64,000 nucleotides of DNA from CAVRUD01 sp963724285 (GTDB lineage Bacteria > Chloroflexota > Chloroflexia > Thermomicrobiales > UBA6265): contig CAVRUD010000012.1 in the NCBI GenBank assembly GCA_963724285.1, forward strand, positions 1 through 64,000, given 5' to 3'. Both the position numbers and the translations under genes were made by a program. The notes under the pieces are model-generated. The model made no database searches. It saw only the letters and a list, made by a program, of their open reading frames with translations, and was not told the origin of the DNA. The stretch's first letter is position 1, and each line of letters opens with the position of its first letter. This document shows positions 43,457-53,470 of this stretch, piece after piece.

Positions 43457-43570
43457 CCCGCGCCGACCAAAGGAGTGGCGTCTGAGGCGTCATCCCACTC
43501 GACCTAAGGTAAGGATGGGGTCCGTATCCGGGCGTGGATGCGGTCCTCCCCGCGGAAGGAGAGGTGCGTG

Positions 43571-43984
43571 ATGGCAACGGCAACTTGGCGGCGGTGGGCG
43601 TGGCAGTACGCGTTGCCCGTCCTTGCGCTGGGCGCTGGTGCTCTGTTGACGCGGTGGCTCATCCACGACGACCGAACCGGCGAGGTCCTCATCACGACCT
43701 TCGTCGTCGCGCCGGTGCTTGCCTTCCTCATCGGGCTGCTGGTGCGGCCGGCGAGGGTTTGGGTGGTGCCGGCGATCACTGTCCTCCTCGTGTGCGTGGA
43801 GGTCGTCGCCGGCGAGATCCAGAACCCGGCCGAGACCAGCGCCGGTATGGGCTTGTTCTTCGCCGTGTTTCTGGTGGGGTTTCCCTTGACGGTCCTGATC
43901 TGGGTGGGGCGGGAAGTGGGGCGGCGGCTCGGATCGCTCGTGACCGGGACGAGGCACGAGCCGCCGCATCCATCCGCCACGTAG
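43571..43984 (+). CDS. integral membrane protein of unknown function
   Basis: 137 residues from ATG 43571, with GGAAGGAGAGG 6 nt upstream. Four hydrophobic helices (QYALPVLALGAGALLTRWLI, VLITTFVVAPVLAFLIGLLV, VWVVPAITVLLVCVEVVAGEI and GLFFAVFLVGFPLTVLIWVG) end in a basic cytoplasmic tail. No motif identifies the family. It is the last gene of the 40.5-44 kb co-directional cluster. Confidence 0.65.
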   Translation: MATATWRRWAWQYALPVLALGAGALLTRWLIHDDRTGEVLITTFVVAPVLAFLIGLLVRPARVWVVPAITVLLVCVEVVAGEIQNPAETSAGMGLFFAVFLVGFPLTVLIWVGREVGRRLGSLVTGTRHEPPHPSAT

Positions 43985-44282
43985 GCGTCGGCGCGCTGGC
44001 GCTAGTCTCAATCGGCGCCTCGATGATCCGTTCGCGGGCGGAGAGAGCCTGCTCGCCGGTCGGGGCCGCGAGTTGGCCCTTCTCAACGGCAAGGCTTGAG
44101 GAAGCTGCCGGGAGTGCCGTCTCGACGATCGGTGATTCCCTGTCGACGAAGAGGCCCGGCACTGTCCGTTCCACCGCGTTGAGCCACTAATCGAGGGCAA
44201 TTGCACGTGCCTCGATTCGCTGGTGGCGCTGCTCGGCCGCGGACTGCTCATCCGTAAGCGGAGGCAATGCCATGCCTCCTGC
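43985..44282 (+). pseudogene. remnant of a LuxR/AAA-type regulator
   Basis: Fragments read GRGRELALLN (compare the P-loop leader GREREL.L of large LuxR-type ATPases) and, after stops, CLDSLVALLGRGLLIRK (compare the LDSLAALVEQSLL motif of the same proteins). No intact frame exists. I regard it as debris of one regulator gene. Confidence 0.35.
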
Positions 44283-44450
44283 TCAACGAGCGCGGATCCA
44301 GGCTGAGGGCCTCCTATCTCCTTTGAACGGAATCCACTCCCACCCGCAAGCGGGGCTGCGAAGCGGCTGGTGGCGGGTGCCTTGACTGCCAACCACGACG
44401 AGGTCCACCGGGTCTCCGCACCTCGGGCACCGGATATCGGATGACTTGTC
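44283..44450 (-). CDS. small zinc-ribbon-like protein, start unclear
   Basis: The minus-strand frame reads IRCPRCGDPVDLVVVGSQG and PACGWEWIPFKGDRR to a TGA at 44283, with CxxC (CPRC) and a second Cys, the pattern of a rubredoxin-like or zinc-ribbon domain lacking one knuckle Cys in clean CxxC form. No ATG or GTG with a ribosome site fixes the start. It may be a remnant. Confidence 0.35.
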   Translation of the reverse strand, partial: DKSSDIRCPRCGDPVDLVVVGSQGTRHQPLRSPACGWEWIPFKGDRRPSAWIRAR

Positions 44451-44520
44451 GTGACTCGGTTTTCGCCTCCGGTGTGTCGGTCGACGCAGAGATGACGGGA
44501 CACGGGGATGGTCAGCCCGG

Positions 44521-45466
44521 CTATTCGTTCGTGGATCGCGGTGAGCCGATGGCACCCGCGAGAAAGGGACCCAGCCTGGCCAGATAGTCGTCTGGGTAGG
44601 TCGCATAGGCTCGGACGTGCTTGGCGCCTTCTACCCACCAGGTGGCGACCTGCGGCGCTCCGGCGGCGGCCAGGTCCAGGCGTCGCGCCGCATCCGCGTC
44701 CGTATGTTTATCGTCGGCTTCGTGGATCAGGAAGAGGGGGCGGCCGGCCGCCGCGAGGGTCGTGACGTCATCGATCGGATCGGCGTCGGAGATGTCGGCG
44801 TCGTAGAGGAGGCGAACGGCGAGGTAGATCCCCGGGTTGTAGAGTGCCGGCAGATCCGACTCGGCCGGCAGTTCGTCGTCGAGCAGGTCCTTGAGGTCCG
44901 GCCAGACACCATCGGCGACGACGGCCCCGATGGCCGGCTCACGCGCCGCGGCTTCCAGACTGGCCGCGGCCCCGGTCGAGAAGCCGACGAGGGCGATCTG
45001 GCCGGCGGGAGCGCCGTGGGCCAACGCGGCGTCGACGGCGCCCAGCACGTCCTGCCACTCCAGCGCCCCTAAGGCGAACATTGACGCCGTGGGCGATGAT
45101 GACCGTCTGGGGGCCGGTGCTCGGGAGCCACCACCCGCGGAGGGTGATGTCCTCGCCCCGGGCCGGGAAGGCGAGGTCCTCATAAGCCAGGCCCAGATCG
45201 GCCGGCGTATTCGTCAGGGGGTTGCGGTCCGGCGTGGTCAGTTCTTGGACCACCAGCATGACGGGAATGACATAGGCGAGCACGGCGATCACCGTCAGGA
45301 CCGTGCCGGCGATCAGCAGGACGCGGCGGTGGGTCCATCGGTGGGTTCGGTGAGACGGACCATGGATCAGTGGCGCGACCGCGGGGTTTCGACGTTCCGG
45401 CTCGATGGGCTCGGACAATTGGGGGGCTCCGCGACCGTGAGCGGACTCGACATTCGCGGTGTTCAT
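44521..45466 (-). pseudogene. alpha/beta hydrolase with N-terminal membrane anchor, internal deletion
   Basis: ATG 45466 begins MNTANVESAHGRG; residues 45-75 form a membrane helix (VLLIAGTVLTVIAVLAYVIP). The hydrolase domain starts FPARGEDITLRGWWLP and VIIAHG, then breaks near 45085. It resumes in another frame with GALEWQDVLGAVDAAL, GFSTGAAASLEAA (nucleophile elbow), IHEADDKHTD (Asp) and GAKHVRAYATYP (His). About 40 residues between HG and GALE that family members have are missing, so the break is a deletion plus frame change, not a single base. It overlaps the RDD gene by ATGA. Confidence 0.7.
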
Positions 45467-45987
45467 GCTGGGCTCCCGGTTGGTTCGTTCCTGGGTTGTC
45501 GCGGTACGTCCGGCGGGCGCGGCCGCTCCTCGGACACCGTGCGCTCGGGGCGTGGGTGCTGCACGACCACGACCCGGCAGAGCTTGTCGATCAGTGTCTG
45601 CCGGCGCGGGCCCCACAGCATCCAGAGGTTGGCGACGGTGATCGCCAGAAAGAGCCCGAGAGTGACGAACGAGTCGGCTCCGAAGACATCGCTTGCCGTC
45701 AGCTCCTTCTCCTCGCTAGGTTGACCTAAGGAGAGGACTAATCCGAGATAGACCAACAGAGTGGCGAACCTGTACACGAACCAGAAGCTGAATAAGTAGT
45801 AGAACGCGGCGATGACGCCCCGAAGCACCATCCGACCGGACCGGGGCAATCCGCCGGTGTCGGCATCCAGCAGTTGGATGTGGGCCGCGCTCATCCCGGG
45901 GCTGCCACCCCGCCGCCAGCACCATGCGAAATAGCCGACCAATAGGAACGGCGACGCTGCGAACATCACCTCAAGGAACAACGGCAC
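45463..45987 (-). CDS. RDD family membrane protein
   Basis: 174 residues from GTG 45987; homology may begin a few residues upstream. Three or four hydrophobic stretches (FLEVMFAASPFLLVGYFAWCW, VIAAFYYLFSFWFVYRF and LFLAITVANLWMLWG) and the conserved SPGMSAAHIQLLDADTGGLP and RQTLIDKLCRVVVV, where the RDD family has K-x-G-x-R and D-x-x-x-x motifs. RDD proteins are associated with transport or osmotic tolerance in some species. Its stop overlaps the start of the hydrolase gene (ATGA), so it is coupled. Confidence 0.7.
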   Translation of the reverse strand: MPLFLEVMFAASPFLLVGYFAWCWRRGGSPGMSAAHIQLLDADTGGLPRSGRMVLRGVIAAFYYLFSFWFVYRFATLLVYLGLVLSLGQPSEEKELTASDVFGADSFVTLGLFLAITVANLWMLWGPRRQTLIDKLCRVVVVQHPRPERTVSEERPRPPDVPRQPRNEPTGSPA

Positions 45988-46084
45988 AACGATCGAGGCC
46001 AGGGCGGCGGCACGGGCGGGATCGCGGCGTTGCGGTCCCGCCCGTTCACCGGCAGGTTAGTGGGGCGCGCGGCTGGCCACGCCA

Positions 46085-46381
46085 TCACGCGGCCCCGGCG
46101 CGCCGCTCGATCTGCCCTTGCCAGTCCGTGATGTGCGTCTCCAGGCGGCGGATGCCGAAGACGTAGTGCATCGCCAGGCCGATGCCCCAGCCGACGAGCG
46201 GGAACACGAACCAGATCATGTCGGTGTCGGTGATGCTGATGACGAGCAGGTTGCTCGCCAGCAGCAGGAGATTGACGACCACATAGACGGTGGCGTGGAT
46301 GCGGTATCCCTGCCGCGCCTCGGTCCGCATGAGCTCGCGCTCGGCCCGCTCGTAGTCCCGCAGGCTAACCGTCACAGCCAT
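46085..46381 (-). CDS. 2TM domain-containing protein
   Basis: 98 residues from ATG 46381, behind a near-perfect AAAGGAGG 8 nt upstream. The pattern is amphipathic RDYERAERELMRTEARQGYRIH followed by two membrane helices (VYVVVNLLLLASNLLVI and IWFVFPLVGWGIGLAMHYVF) and a polar tail, the layout of the bacterial 2TM domain. Members are often N-terminal to histidine kinases or stand alone; here it is alone. Confidence 0.75.
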   Translation of the reverse strand: MAVTVSLRDYERAERELMRTEARQGYRIHATVYVVVNLLLLASNLLVISITDTDMIWFVFPLVGWGIGLAMHYVFGIRRLETHITDWQGQIERRAGAA

Positions 46382-46730
46382 CGTGGTGCCTCCTTTCCCT
46401 GAGAACGGGGTCGCTCGCTGCGAGCGTTCTGTCTCTTGAATACCCGCACGGGCGTGACACCGGCGACCCACGGACCGGCACCGACCTTGCAAAGTCGTGA
46501 CGATCCCCCTCGTGCCAACGCGCCGGCGCGCGGGTGTGCCGCAGAAACGAGGGGGTTCGAAACGCAAAGATGGCTTCGCATTGCCCGCGAAAGCCCTACC
46601 CCATGAGGGGACCAACGGATCGGCCAGCGACACTGGGTCGGAGGGCGCGCCGGAAGGGCTGGTCGGTCCGGTCCCGCCCCTCAAAATCCTCGGCGAATCT
46701 TGGCCCATATGGCGCCGATTCGAGCAGGCG
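46382..46730. other. 349 bp intergenic, no gene seen
   Basis: An inverted pair CCCCCTCGT (46503) and ACGAGGGGG (46547) could be a terminator between the two minus-strand genes. No protein frame is supported. Confidence 0.4.
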
Positions 46731-48330
46731 TCACGGCTCCATCGTCGAAGTGTCGCTGTAGGCCGCCTTACCGGCCCCTGTCCGCGTTGCACCGATGCGC
46801 CGGAGCCAGCCGCGGAGTTGGGCGACGTCGGCCGACCCCGCAGCGGAAGCCGACGTGGCCGTCGGGGCGGACCGCGAGGAGGCCGGTGCCGGGCGTGCTC
46901 GTCAGGCGGTGGACCTGAACGTGCGGGCCGAAGCGTGGCGCTCGAGCGGTCCAGCGTCCCGGTGCAGCAGCACGTGGACGCCCGGCCGGGCCAGTAGGGC
47001 GTGCAGCCGGACGCGGTGCCCACCGACGGCGACGGTCGCGTCCGGGAGCCGCTGCCCGGCCCGCGGCCCAGAGGAAAGCCTCGGCCGCCCGTCCGTCGAG
47101 AGCGGGCTGTCGCGATAGGCCGCCCGCATCTGGGACACCATGCGGAGGACCTCGCCGACCAGGCGGCGGCGGCCGACGAGAGATCGGGACCACCGGCGCA
47201 CTGAGCGGCCCGACCACGCCGCGGAGCAGCGACGGCAGCGGACTCGGCGACGCCTCGGCCCAGAACGCCAGGTGGGTCAGGGCGAGCGCCCGGCGGCACC
47301 ACCGGCCGGCGCTCGAGTTCGTACGAGTCGAGCAGCGCCGCGCGGTCGGTCGCGGAGGCGGCGAAGGCGAGTTTCCAGCCCAGGTTGAGCGCGTCCTGGA
47401 TGCCCGTGTTCATCCCCTGGCCGGTGGCCGGGCGAATAGGCGTGGGCGGCGTCGCCCGCCAGGAAGAGCCGGCCGTGCCGGAACCGCGTGGCCAGCCGGT
47501 GCTGCAGCCGGTACCGCGCCGACCACGCAAGCTCGGTGATCCGCGCGTCGAGCCCCGCGTCGTCCAACAGCGCCTGCAGTTCGCCGGCAGGGACGGGGAG
47601 GGCCAGGCTGGCCGAAGGGCAGCGTGGTCGCGGCCGGCCGGTCGGGTCGCCAGCACCCGCCAGGTGGCGTGCTCACCCAGCGCGAAGACCAGCAGCAGGC
47701 CCCGTCGACCCAGCGACGACGTGGGCGACATCCATCGTCGAGGTCGGGCGTCGAGCTCGACGTCCGCGAGCACGACCTCCTCGCCGTAGGGCCCGCCGGG
47801 CCACCCGATCCCGGCACAGCGCCGCACGGTGCTGCCGGGACCGTCGCAGCCGACGACGTACGCGGATTCGGCGGTTTCCGTCCCCGCCGGAGACCGGAGC
47901 GTGGACCGTGCGCCGGCGGCATCTGTGCTCGACGGCGATCAGCTCCGTGCTCCGTTCCACCTCGATCCCCCGGTCCGCGAGCGCCTGCGCGAGCACGGCT
48001 TCGACGTCCATCTGCCGCACGAGGGTGAGATGGGGGAAGGCCGTGTCCGGCAGGGCGAATTCGCCTAGGCGGACGCGGACCACGCCGACGGCCAAGCCGA
48101 AGGTCGGCCTCCGGCGCGGTGTCCGCCCGCGCCAGCACCGCGTCCGTGACGCCAAGGGGCCGGAGCACTTCCAGCGTCCGCGGGTGCAGGATGAGGGCGC
48201 GCGACGGCCGAAACGCCTCGGGCCGCCGCTCGACGATCCGGACGCGGGCGCCGTGGTCATGGGCCTGCACCGCGAGCGCGAGGCCGGTCGGGCCGGCACC
48301 CACGACAAGGAGATCGGCCGCGCGGCTCAC
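46731..48330 (-). pseudogene. FAD-dependent monooxygenase (PheA/TfdB-type), multiply frameshifted
   Basis: GTG 48330 begins SRAADLLVVGAGPTGLALAV, an FAD Rossmann motif (GxGxxG) with the acidic VERRPE further on. After shifts: RLGEFALPDTAFPHLTLVRQ, PGSTVRR-like debris, GRLFLAGDAAHAYSP (the GD motif binding FAD) and TGQGMNTGIQDALNLGWKLA (the DG-containing second FAD motif), then a thioredoxin-like C-terminal domain ending RGWLRRIGATRTGAGKAAYS near 46731. More than five frame changes. It belongs to flavoprotein aromatic hydroxylases such as phenol or polyketide hydroxylases; substrate unknown. The upstream gene overlaps its start. Confidence 0.75.
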
Positions 48331-48994
48331 GCGACCGCCGACCAGCCGCCACCACGCTGCCTGGTCCGCCTCGCGCCACCGCGGCGAGCAGGTGCGGCGC
48401 CGCGAGCACCTCGTCGCGCCGCAGTCCGGGCACGACCCGGTAGTGGATCGAGCCCGGCACCGAGCCCAGCGCGAGCACCCGCCAGAGGCAGCGGGCGTAG
48501 TGCTCGGCCCGCTCCGCCCCGTCCCATTCGTAGAGTCCGCGGTAGACGCCGTGCTGGTCGTGGGCCAGCCACAGCTTGGAGACGAAGCCGGGGATAGCCC
48601 ACGAACAGCGGGGTGTTGAGCAGGCTCTCCCAGCGGAAGAGGGTGTGTCCCCGGCCGCGCACGAGCCGCAGCCGGAACTCGACCAGGAGGACGCAGGGAT
48701 CCGCCGCCACGCCCCGTCGACGACGGTTTCCCGGTAGACCCGGGCCGAGGTGCCGTCCGCGAAGCGCAGGCCCAGCCCGACGTGCTGGGACGGCTGGTGG
48801 ATGCGGCGCTGGGCCAGCAGCACGGCCGTGCGCACGGCGCAGCGGGCCTCCGCGCGTGCCGCGACGCCGTAGGGCAGCGGATCCTGGTGGTTCTTGGCGA
48901 CATCAGGGGGGTGTTCGAGGCGCTCCCGCCTCTCACCAGGGTTCCCACCTCCGCCGTTGTTGGACACCAGGCTCGGAGTCGTTGCTGTGGTCAT
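48331..48994 (-). pseudogene. unknown protein coupled to the monooxygenase, frameshifted
   Basis: ATG 48994 starts MTTATTPSLVSNNGGGG. Readable blocks, with shifts, are IHQPSQHVGLGLRFADGTSA, RVYRETVVDG, FRLRLVRGRGHTLFRWESLL, GFVSKLWLAHDQHGVYRGLYEW and CLWRVLALGSVPGSIHYRV. I have seen this pattern only adjacent to such FAD monooxygenases, but I cannot name the family. It runs straight into the monooxygenase start without a clear gap, so the two may have been translationally coupled or fused. Confidence 0.45.
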
Positions 48995-49620
48995 TGCGGA
49001 TATCTCCAGTTACCCCGACGGGATTCCAGACAATGGAGTCAGAAATCATGGTGCCCCAGACCGGATGGAAATAGCGCAACGACGGGCACGGCTCCCGTCT
49101 CAATAGCGTCACGATGATTCGAGAGGGGCCACGTGCTCATTCATGAGCGGCGAGACTGGCCGATGGGTGCGACCCGCAGCCGGCGAACGGGTCATCATGG
49201 AGCGGCCTCGCAAGATCCGAGTCGCTGCGCGGTGAGTTCCTTCCACTACGCATGATTAGTGGAAGAACTCATTCTGAAAGACCGCATCTTAGCGCTCCCG
49301 GGCACCGTCGCAGAATCGCTTGCCAAAGCCCGGTTCTTGACAAGAAAGGGGCACCGAATAGGGATGTTCCGACGGAGAAGCAAGCTTCTCCGTCGAACTG
49401 GAATGTCGTTGAGGTCGCCAGCGCGAAGCCGGAAGAGCGGCACGTAGGAACGCGGTAACGCAAGGCCGTGTCTGTTGCCGTGGCCCACCGATCCGGGCCG
49501 ACGGCTGGGACGTTAGCCCGACCTAGCGCCCAAACGGAACGCCCGTCCGTTCCTGTTGTTCGGGGACCGGTCAGTCGCCGGCGCCTGCCGGGGCGGCGCG
49601 GCGCCTCGCCGCCGGAGCCC
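48995..49620. other. 626 bp with one hairpin, no supported gene
   Basis: Apart from the imperfect palindrome at 49233-49271, no feature is evident. Short open frames on both strands show no domain or ribosome site. Confidence 0.4.
49233..49271. repeat. 16-bp inverted repeat with one bulge
   Basis: TGAGTTCCTTCCACTA (49233-49248) is mirrored by TAGTGGAAGAACTCA (49257-49271) around 8 nt, with one extra base in the left arm. It could be a terminator, an operator or an IS end. No matching end was found nearby. Confidence 0.5.
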
Positions 49621-49624
49621 GTTC

Positions 49625-49955
49625 GGCCTCTTCGACCGCGGCCTTTCCCAGTTCTCCGCCGTGCAATCGGCGGCCGGGGCCGAGATCCCTTCGATACCGG
49701 CGTTGTTGAACGCACAATCCAGGCGTCCGAATCGAGCCACGGCGGCGTCGATGAGGCGACCTCCTCGGTGCGGGCAACGTCGGCCCCCTGAAAGATCGCC
49801 GTTCCCCCAGCCGCCTGGATGAGCCGAACGGTCTCCTGCCCGCCGGATTCGCTCAGATCCGACACAACGACCTGGGCCCCCGCTGTGGCGAACGCAATCG
49901 CCGTTGCCCGACCGGGACCGGATCCGGCCCCGGTCACGAGCGCAACTTTCTTCAA
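49625..49955 (-). pseudogene. short-chain dehydrogenase/reductase, truncated
   Basis: From TTG 49955 the frame reads KKVALVTGAGSGPGRATAIAFATAGAQVVVSDLSESGGQE, the NAD(P)-binding TGxxxGxG of classical SDRs, then GGTAIFQGADVARTEEV and, after a shift, FGRLDCAFNNAGIEG (NNAG). The catalytic Ser-Tyr-Lys half is missing: homology stops after DCTAENWE at about 49625. It is a half-gene remnant. Confidence 0.7.
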
Positions 49956-50120
49956 TCCACTGACACGGCAACCACCTTTCTCGTCGACGCATGCCATCTC
50001 GATTGTCACGGATCTGCCACGTCGCAACCGCGAAGTGCGCACGGCTGGCATGGCATTCCGTGTAGCCTCGTTCTCAGGGGCGGCTAGATGGCGCGGCTCC
50101 TCGCAGAAAGAGGTGCCCGC

Positions 50121-50926
50121 ATGCGTCACGTCGCGACCGCCGTGCTTCCGGTAGCCAGCCGTCCTATTGCCACAGCCCCGCCAACTCGCCCATCCCTCGT
50201 CTCACTCCGCAACGTCGAGAAGACCTTTGAAACGGCCGCCGGCGCGTTCCAAGCCCTGCGCGGAGTCAGCCTCCGCATCGATCGCGGCGAGTTCGTGGCG
50301 ATCACGGGACGCTCCGGGAGCGGCAAGTCGACCCTGATCAACATGATCACCGGCATCGACCGGCCGACCAGCGGCGAAGTGGTCGCCTGCGGGTCGGCCC
50401 TGCACGACCTCGACGAGAACGGCTTGGCCATCTGGCGCGGCCGCAACCTTGGCATCATCTTTCAATTCTTCCAGCTCCTGCCGACCCTGACGGTCCTCGA
50501 TAACATCATGTTGCCCATGGACTTCGCCGGCACGTACCGCCCGCACGAGCGCCCAGCGCGCGCCATGGCCCTACTGAATCTCGTCGATCTTGCCGAACAC
50601 GCCCTCAAGCTGCCTGCCAGCCTCTCGGGTGGGCAGCAGCAACGCGCCGCGATCGCCCGTGCCCTCGCCAACGATCCGCCCCTGCTGGTGGCGGACGAGC
50701 CAACCGGCAACCTCGACTCGACCACGGCGGAGTCCGTCTTCCAGCTCTTCGAACGCCTGGTCGCTGAGGGAAAACCATCCTCATGGTGACCCACGACGAA
50801 GCGCTCGCGCGCCGAACGGGACGGCACATCGTGCTGCTCGATGGCCGCATCGTGGGCGGAGCCGCCCCGAGCAATGGCGATGCCGGTCTCCTCGTGGCCG
50901 CGGGGATCGGAGGACGTCATGCGTAG
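50121..50926 (+). pseudogene. ABC transporter ATP-binding protein (MacB/LolD type), one frameshift
   Basis: ATG 50121 with AGGTG before it starts a 268-residue ATPase. Walker A GRSGSGKST (residues 63-71), the Q-loop NLGIIFQFFQLLPTLT, signature LSGGQQQRAAIARALANDP and Walker B LLVADEPTGNLDS. Near 50770 a GAAAACC tract needs one more A to read GKTILMVTHDEALARRTGRH, with the H-loop His; as given, the frame ends early. The single A in a homopolymer suggests an assembly indel. The intended end TAG 50924 overlaps the permease start ATG 50919 by eight bases. It energises the FtsX-like permease next to it. Confidence 0.82.
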
Positions 50927-53303
50927 TCCACGCGTGCACAAGGTGCTGGCAGACATGAAGGTGTCTCGCTCGCGCACCGTTCTCGTGATCCTCTCGATCG
51001 CCATTGGCATCTTTGCCGTCGGTAGCATGCTGACAACGCGGATCATCCTGCAGCAAGGCGTGAACACCAGCTTCGACCTCGCCAATCCCGCCTCCGCGGT
51101 CCTGATGACCGAGCCATTCGATGCCAGAATCGTCGCCGCCGCGCAGGCCCTCCCCGGAATCGGCGATGCCGAGGGGCGGGCCACCGTCGCGGTTCGGCTC
51201 CAAATGGCCGATGGTGCGTGGCGTAACCTCAACCTGGTCGCCATCCCCGACTTCAGCGACATCCGGATCGACCTCGTCATTCCGGAATCCGGCGCATGGC
51301 CTCCCGCCCCGGGGGAGATGCTGATCGAGCGGGCATCGATGAATGACGCTGGCGCCGCGGGGGGCGATCAGCTGGTGATCGAGACCCCCAGTGGCGCGCG
51401 GCACACGCTGGGCGTCGGCGGCGTCGCGTACGACCCGGGCCAGGTAGCTCCGATGCTGGCCGAGGACCAACTCTCCGGGTACATCACGCTCGAGACGCTC
51501 GCCATCCTGGGCGAGCCGGCGCAGCTCAATGAGCTCCATATCGTGGCGGCAGACAACCCCCGCGACCTGAACCAAGGGGAGTGGGTGGCCGGGCTAGCGC
51601 GCGACCAGGTTCTGGAGCCGAACGGGATTGCGGTCCACCGGATCGCGGTGCACGACACACCGCGCTACCACAGCGCGGTGCTGATCGATGCACTGATCTT
51701 GATTCTGGGGCTGCTCGGTGGCCTCGTGCTCTTGCTCGGCGTCTTCCTGGTGATCAATACGGTCAGCGCCCTCCTGGCCCAACAGATCCGCCAGATTGGC
51801 ATGATGAAGGCGATCGGCGGACGGACACGGCAGATCATGGTGCTGTATCTCGGTCTGGTCCTTGCCTATGGCGGGCTCGCGGCGCTCATCGCCGTCCCCC
51901 TGGCTGCCCTCGCCGCCTGGCAGTTCACCAGACTCTTCTCGGACGTCCTGAACATCAATGTCACGGGGCCATGGTTCCCGCCGGTCGTCGTTGCCCTCGA
52001 GGTGGCGCTCGGAATGCTTGTGCCGCTGCTGGCCGCCCTGGTTCCGGTGCTGCGTGGCACCAGGATCACCGTGCGTGAGGCCGTGACCTCCTACGGCCTC
52101 AGCCAACAGTCGCACGCCGGCGGGCTCGTGGATCGCGTGACCGGCCGCCTGCACCTGCCACGGCCGGTCAGGCTGTCGCTGGGCAACACCTTCCGGCGCC
52201 GGGGTCGCCTGACCTTGACCCTGGCCACGCTGACGCTCGGCGGGGCGCTGTTCGCCAGCGTCGCCACCGTGCAGTCCTCGCTGGAGGCAACGCTCGATGA
52301 GGTTATGCAGTACTCGGACTACGATGCCCAGCTCTCGCTGGACGAACCCGAACCGGTTACGGCGGCGATTGTCGCAGCCGAGGCCTTACCCGGAATTGAG
52401 CAGGCCGAAGGCTGGATCGCGACCAACGCCTCCCGCGTGCGACCAGACGGAACGCAGAACTCGAACATCTGGCTCATTGCCGCGCCGGCGGCGAGCAGCC
52501 TAATCAAGCCAACCCTGGTCGAGGGTCGCTGGCTCGAGCCCGGTGAAGCGGCCCTAGTCATCAATGTCGACTTCCGCGACGCCGAGTCCGACGTCGGCAT
52601 GGGCGACGGGGTCGTCCTCTGGGTAGAGGGCCAGCAGATCCAGTGGCCAGTGGTGGGGGTCGTGTCGAGCCAGTTGATGGGGCCGGTGGTGTACGCGCCG
52701 CTCGAGCCGCTGGGGCAGGCCCTCGGCCTGGCGGGTGAGGCCAACCGGATCATGCTGGTCACGAGGGACCACGGGGCCGCGGCGCAACTGGAGACGGCAA
52801 CGCTGGCCGAACAGGCGTTGCGGGCGGACGGCCTGCCGGTGGTGCAGGTGGACACCCAGCGCGACATGCGAACCGGAACCCAAAGCGCATTCAACCTTGC
52901 GGTCATCCTCCTGTACGTCGTGGGTGGGCTGCTGGTGGTCGTCGGTTCGCTGGGGTTGATGGGCGCGATGTCGCTCAACGTCCTCGAGCGCACACGGGAG
53001 ATCGGGGTGATGCGAGCGATCGGCGCCTCGAACGGCGTAATCGCCCGACTCGTCATCGTCGAAGGTCTGGTGGTGGGGTTGCTGAGTTGGCTGCTCAGCG
53101 GACTGCTGGCGCTTCCCCTGAGTTGGGGCCTGAGCAGCGTCATCGGCATCGCCTTCGTTCGGGCGCCGCTGGTCTACGCCTTCTCCATGCTTGGCCTGCT
53201 CCTCTGGCTCGTGATCGTGGTGGTGTTCTCGGTGCTCGCCAGCCTCCTGCCGGCGCGGCGCGCCTGGCGTCTGAGCGTCCGCGAAGTCCTGGCGTACGAG
53301 TAG
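50919..53303 (+). CDS. FtsX-like ABC transporter permease (MacB family)
   Basis: A 794-residue permease from ATG 50919. The layout is an N-terminal transmembrane helix (TVLVILSIAIGIFAVGSMLTT), an extracytoplasmic domain of about 240 residues, three helices of the first FtsX domain (ALILILGLLGGLVLLLGVFLV, then IRQIGMMKAIGGRTRQI with the coupling motif), a linker RLSLGNTFRRRGRLTLTL, a second helix and extracytoplasmic domain, and the second FtsX domain (LNVLERTREIGVMRAIGASN). MacB-type transporters use ATP for mechanical work across the membrane, such as lipoprotein or peptide export; substrate unknown. Coupled to the ATPase at 50121. Confidence 0.88.
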   Translation: MRSPRVHKVLADMKVSRSRTVLVILSIAIGIFAVGSMLTTRIILQQGVNTSFDLANPASAVLMTEPFDARIVAAAQALPGIGDAEGRATVAVRLQMADGAWRNLNLVAIPDFSDIRIDLVIPESGAWPPAPGEMLIERASMNDAGAAGGDQLVIETPSGARHTLGVGGVAYDPGQVAPMLAEDQLSGYITLETLAILGEPAQLNELHIVAADNPRDLNQGEWVAGLARDQVLEPNGIAVHRIAVHDTPRYHSAVLIDALILILGLLGGLVLLLGVFLVINTVSALLAQQIRQIGMMKAIGGRTRQIMVLYLGLVLAYGGLAALIAVPLAALAAWQFTRLFSDVLNINVTGPWFPPVVVALEVALGMLVPLLAALVPVLRGTRITVREAVTSYGLSQQSHAGGLVDRVTGRLHLPRPVRLSLGNTFRRRGRLTLTLATLTLGGALFASVATVQSSLEATLDEVMQYSDYDAQLSLDEPEPVTAAIVAAEALPGIEQAEGWIATNASRVRPDGTQNSNIWLIAAPAASSLIKPTLVEGRWLEPGEAALVINVDFRDAESDVGMGDGVVLWVEGQQIQWPVVGVVSSQLMGPVVYAPLEPLGQALGLAGEANRIMLVTRDHGAAAQLETATLAEQALRADGLPVVQVDTQRDMRTGTQSAFNLAVILLYVVGGLLVVVGSLGLMGAMSLNVLERTREIGVMRAIGASNGVIARLVIVEGLVVGLLSWLLSGLLALPLSWGLSSVIGIAFVRAPLVYAFSMLGLLLWLVIVVVFSVLASLLPARRAWRLSVREVLAYE

Positions 53304-53470
53304 CCGCCTAGGCCGGTCGGCCGATCGCCGGACAGATTGGACGACGTAACGCCACAACCGGTCCGTTTTGACTGCCATGTTCAGGAACGGACCGATCACC
53401 TTCGCCTGTTTATCGCGCGCCATGCCGATGACCAAGTAGGTCTTTCGCTGGGGGCGCCAGGAGAACTGTC
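53304..53470. other. short intergenic gap
   Basis: 167 bp between the permease stop and the M28 peptidase start. No gene or clear hairpin is seen. Confidence 0.5.

Noticed and set aside
49259..49447. Short plus-strand frame MEELILKDRILALPG...
   Set aside because: No ribosome site or known domain; it overlaps a palindrome.
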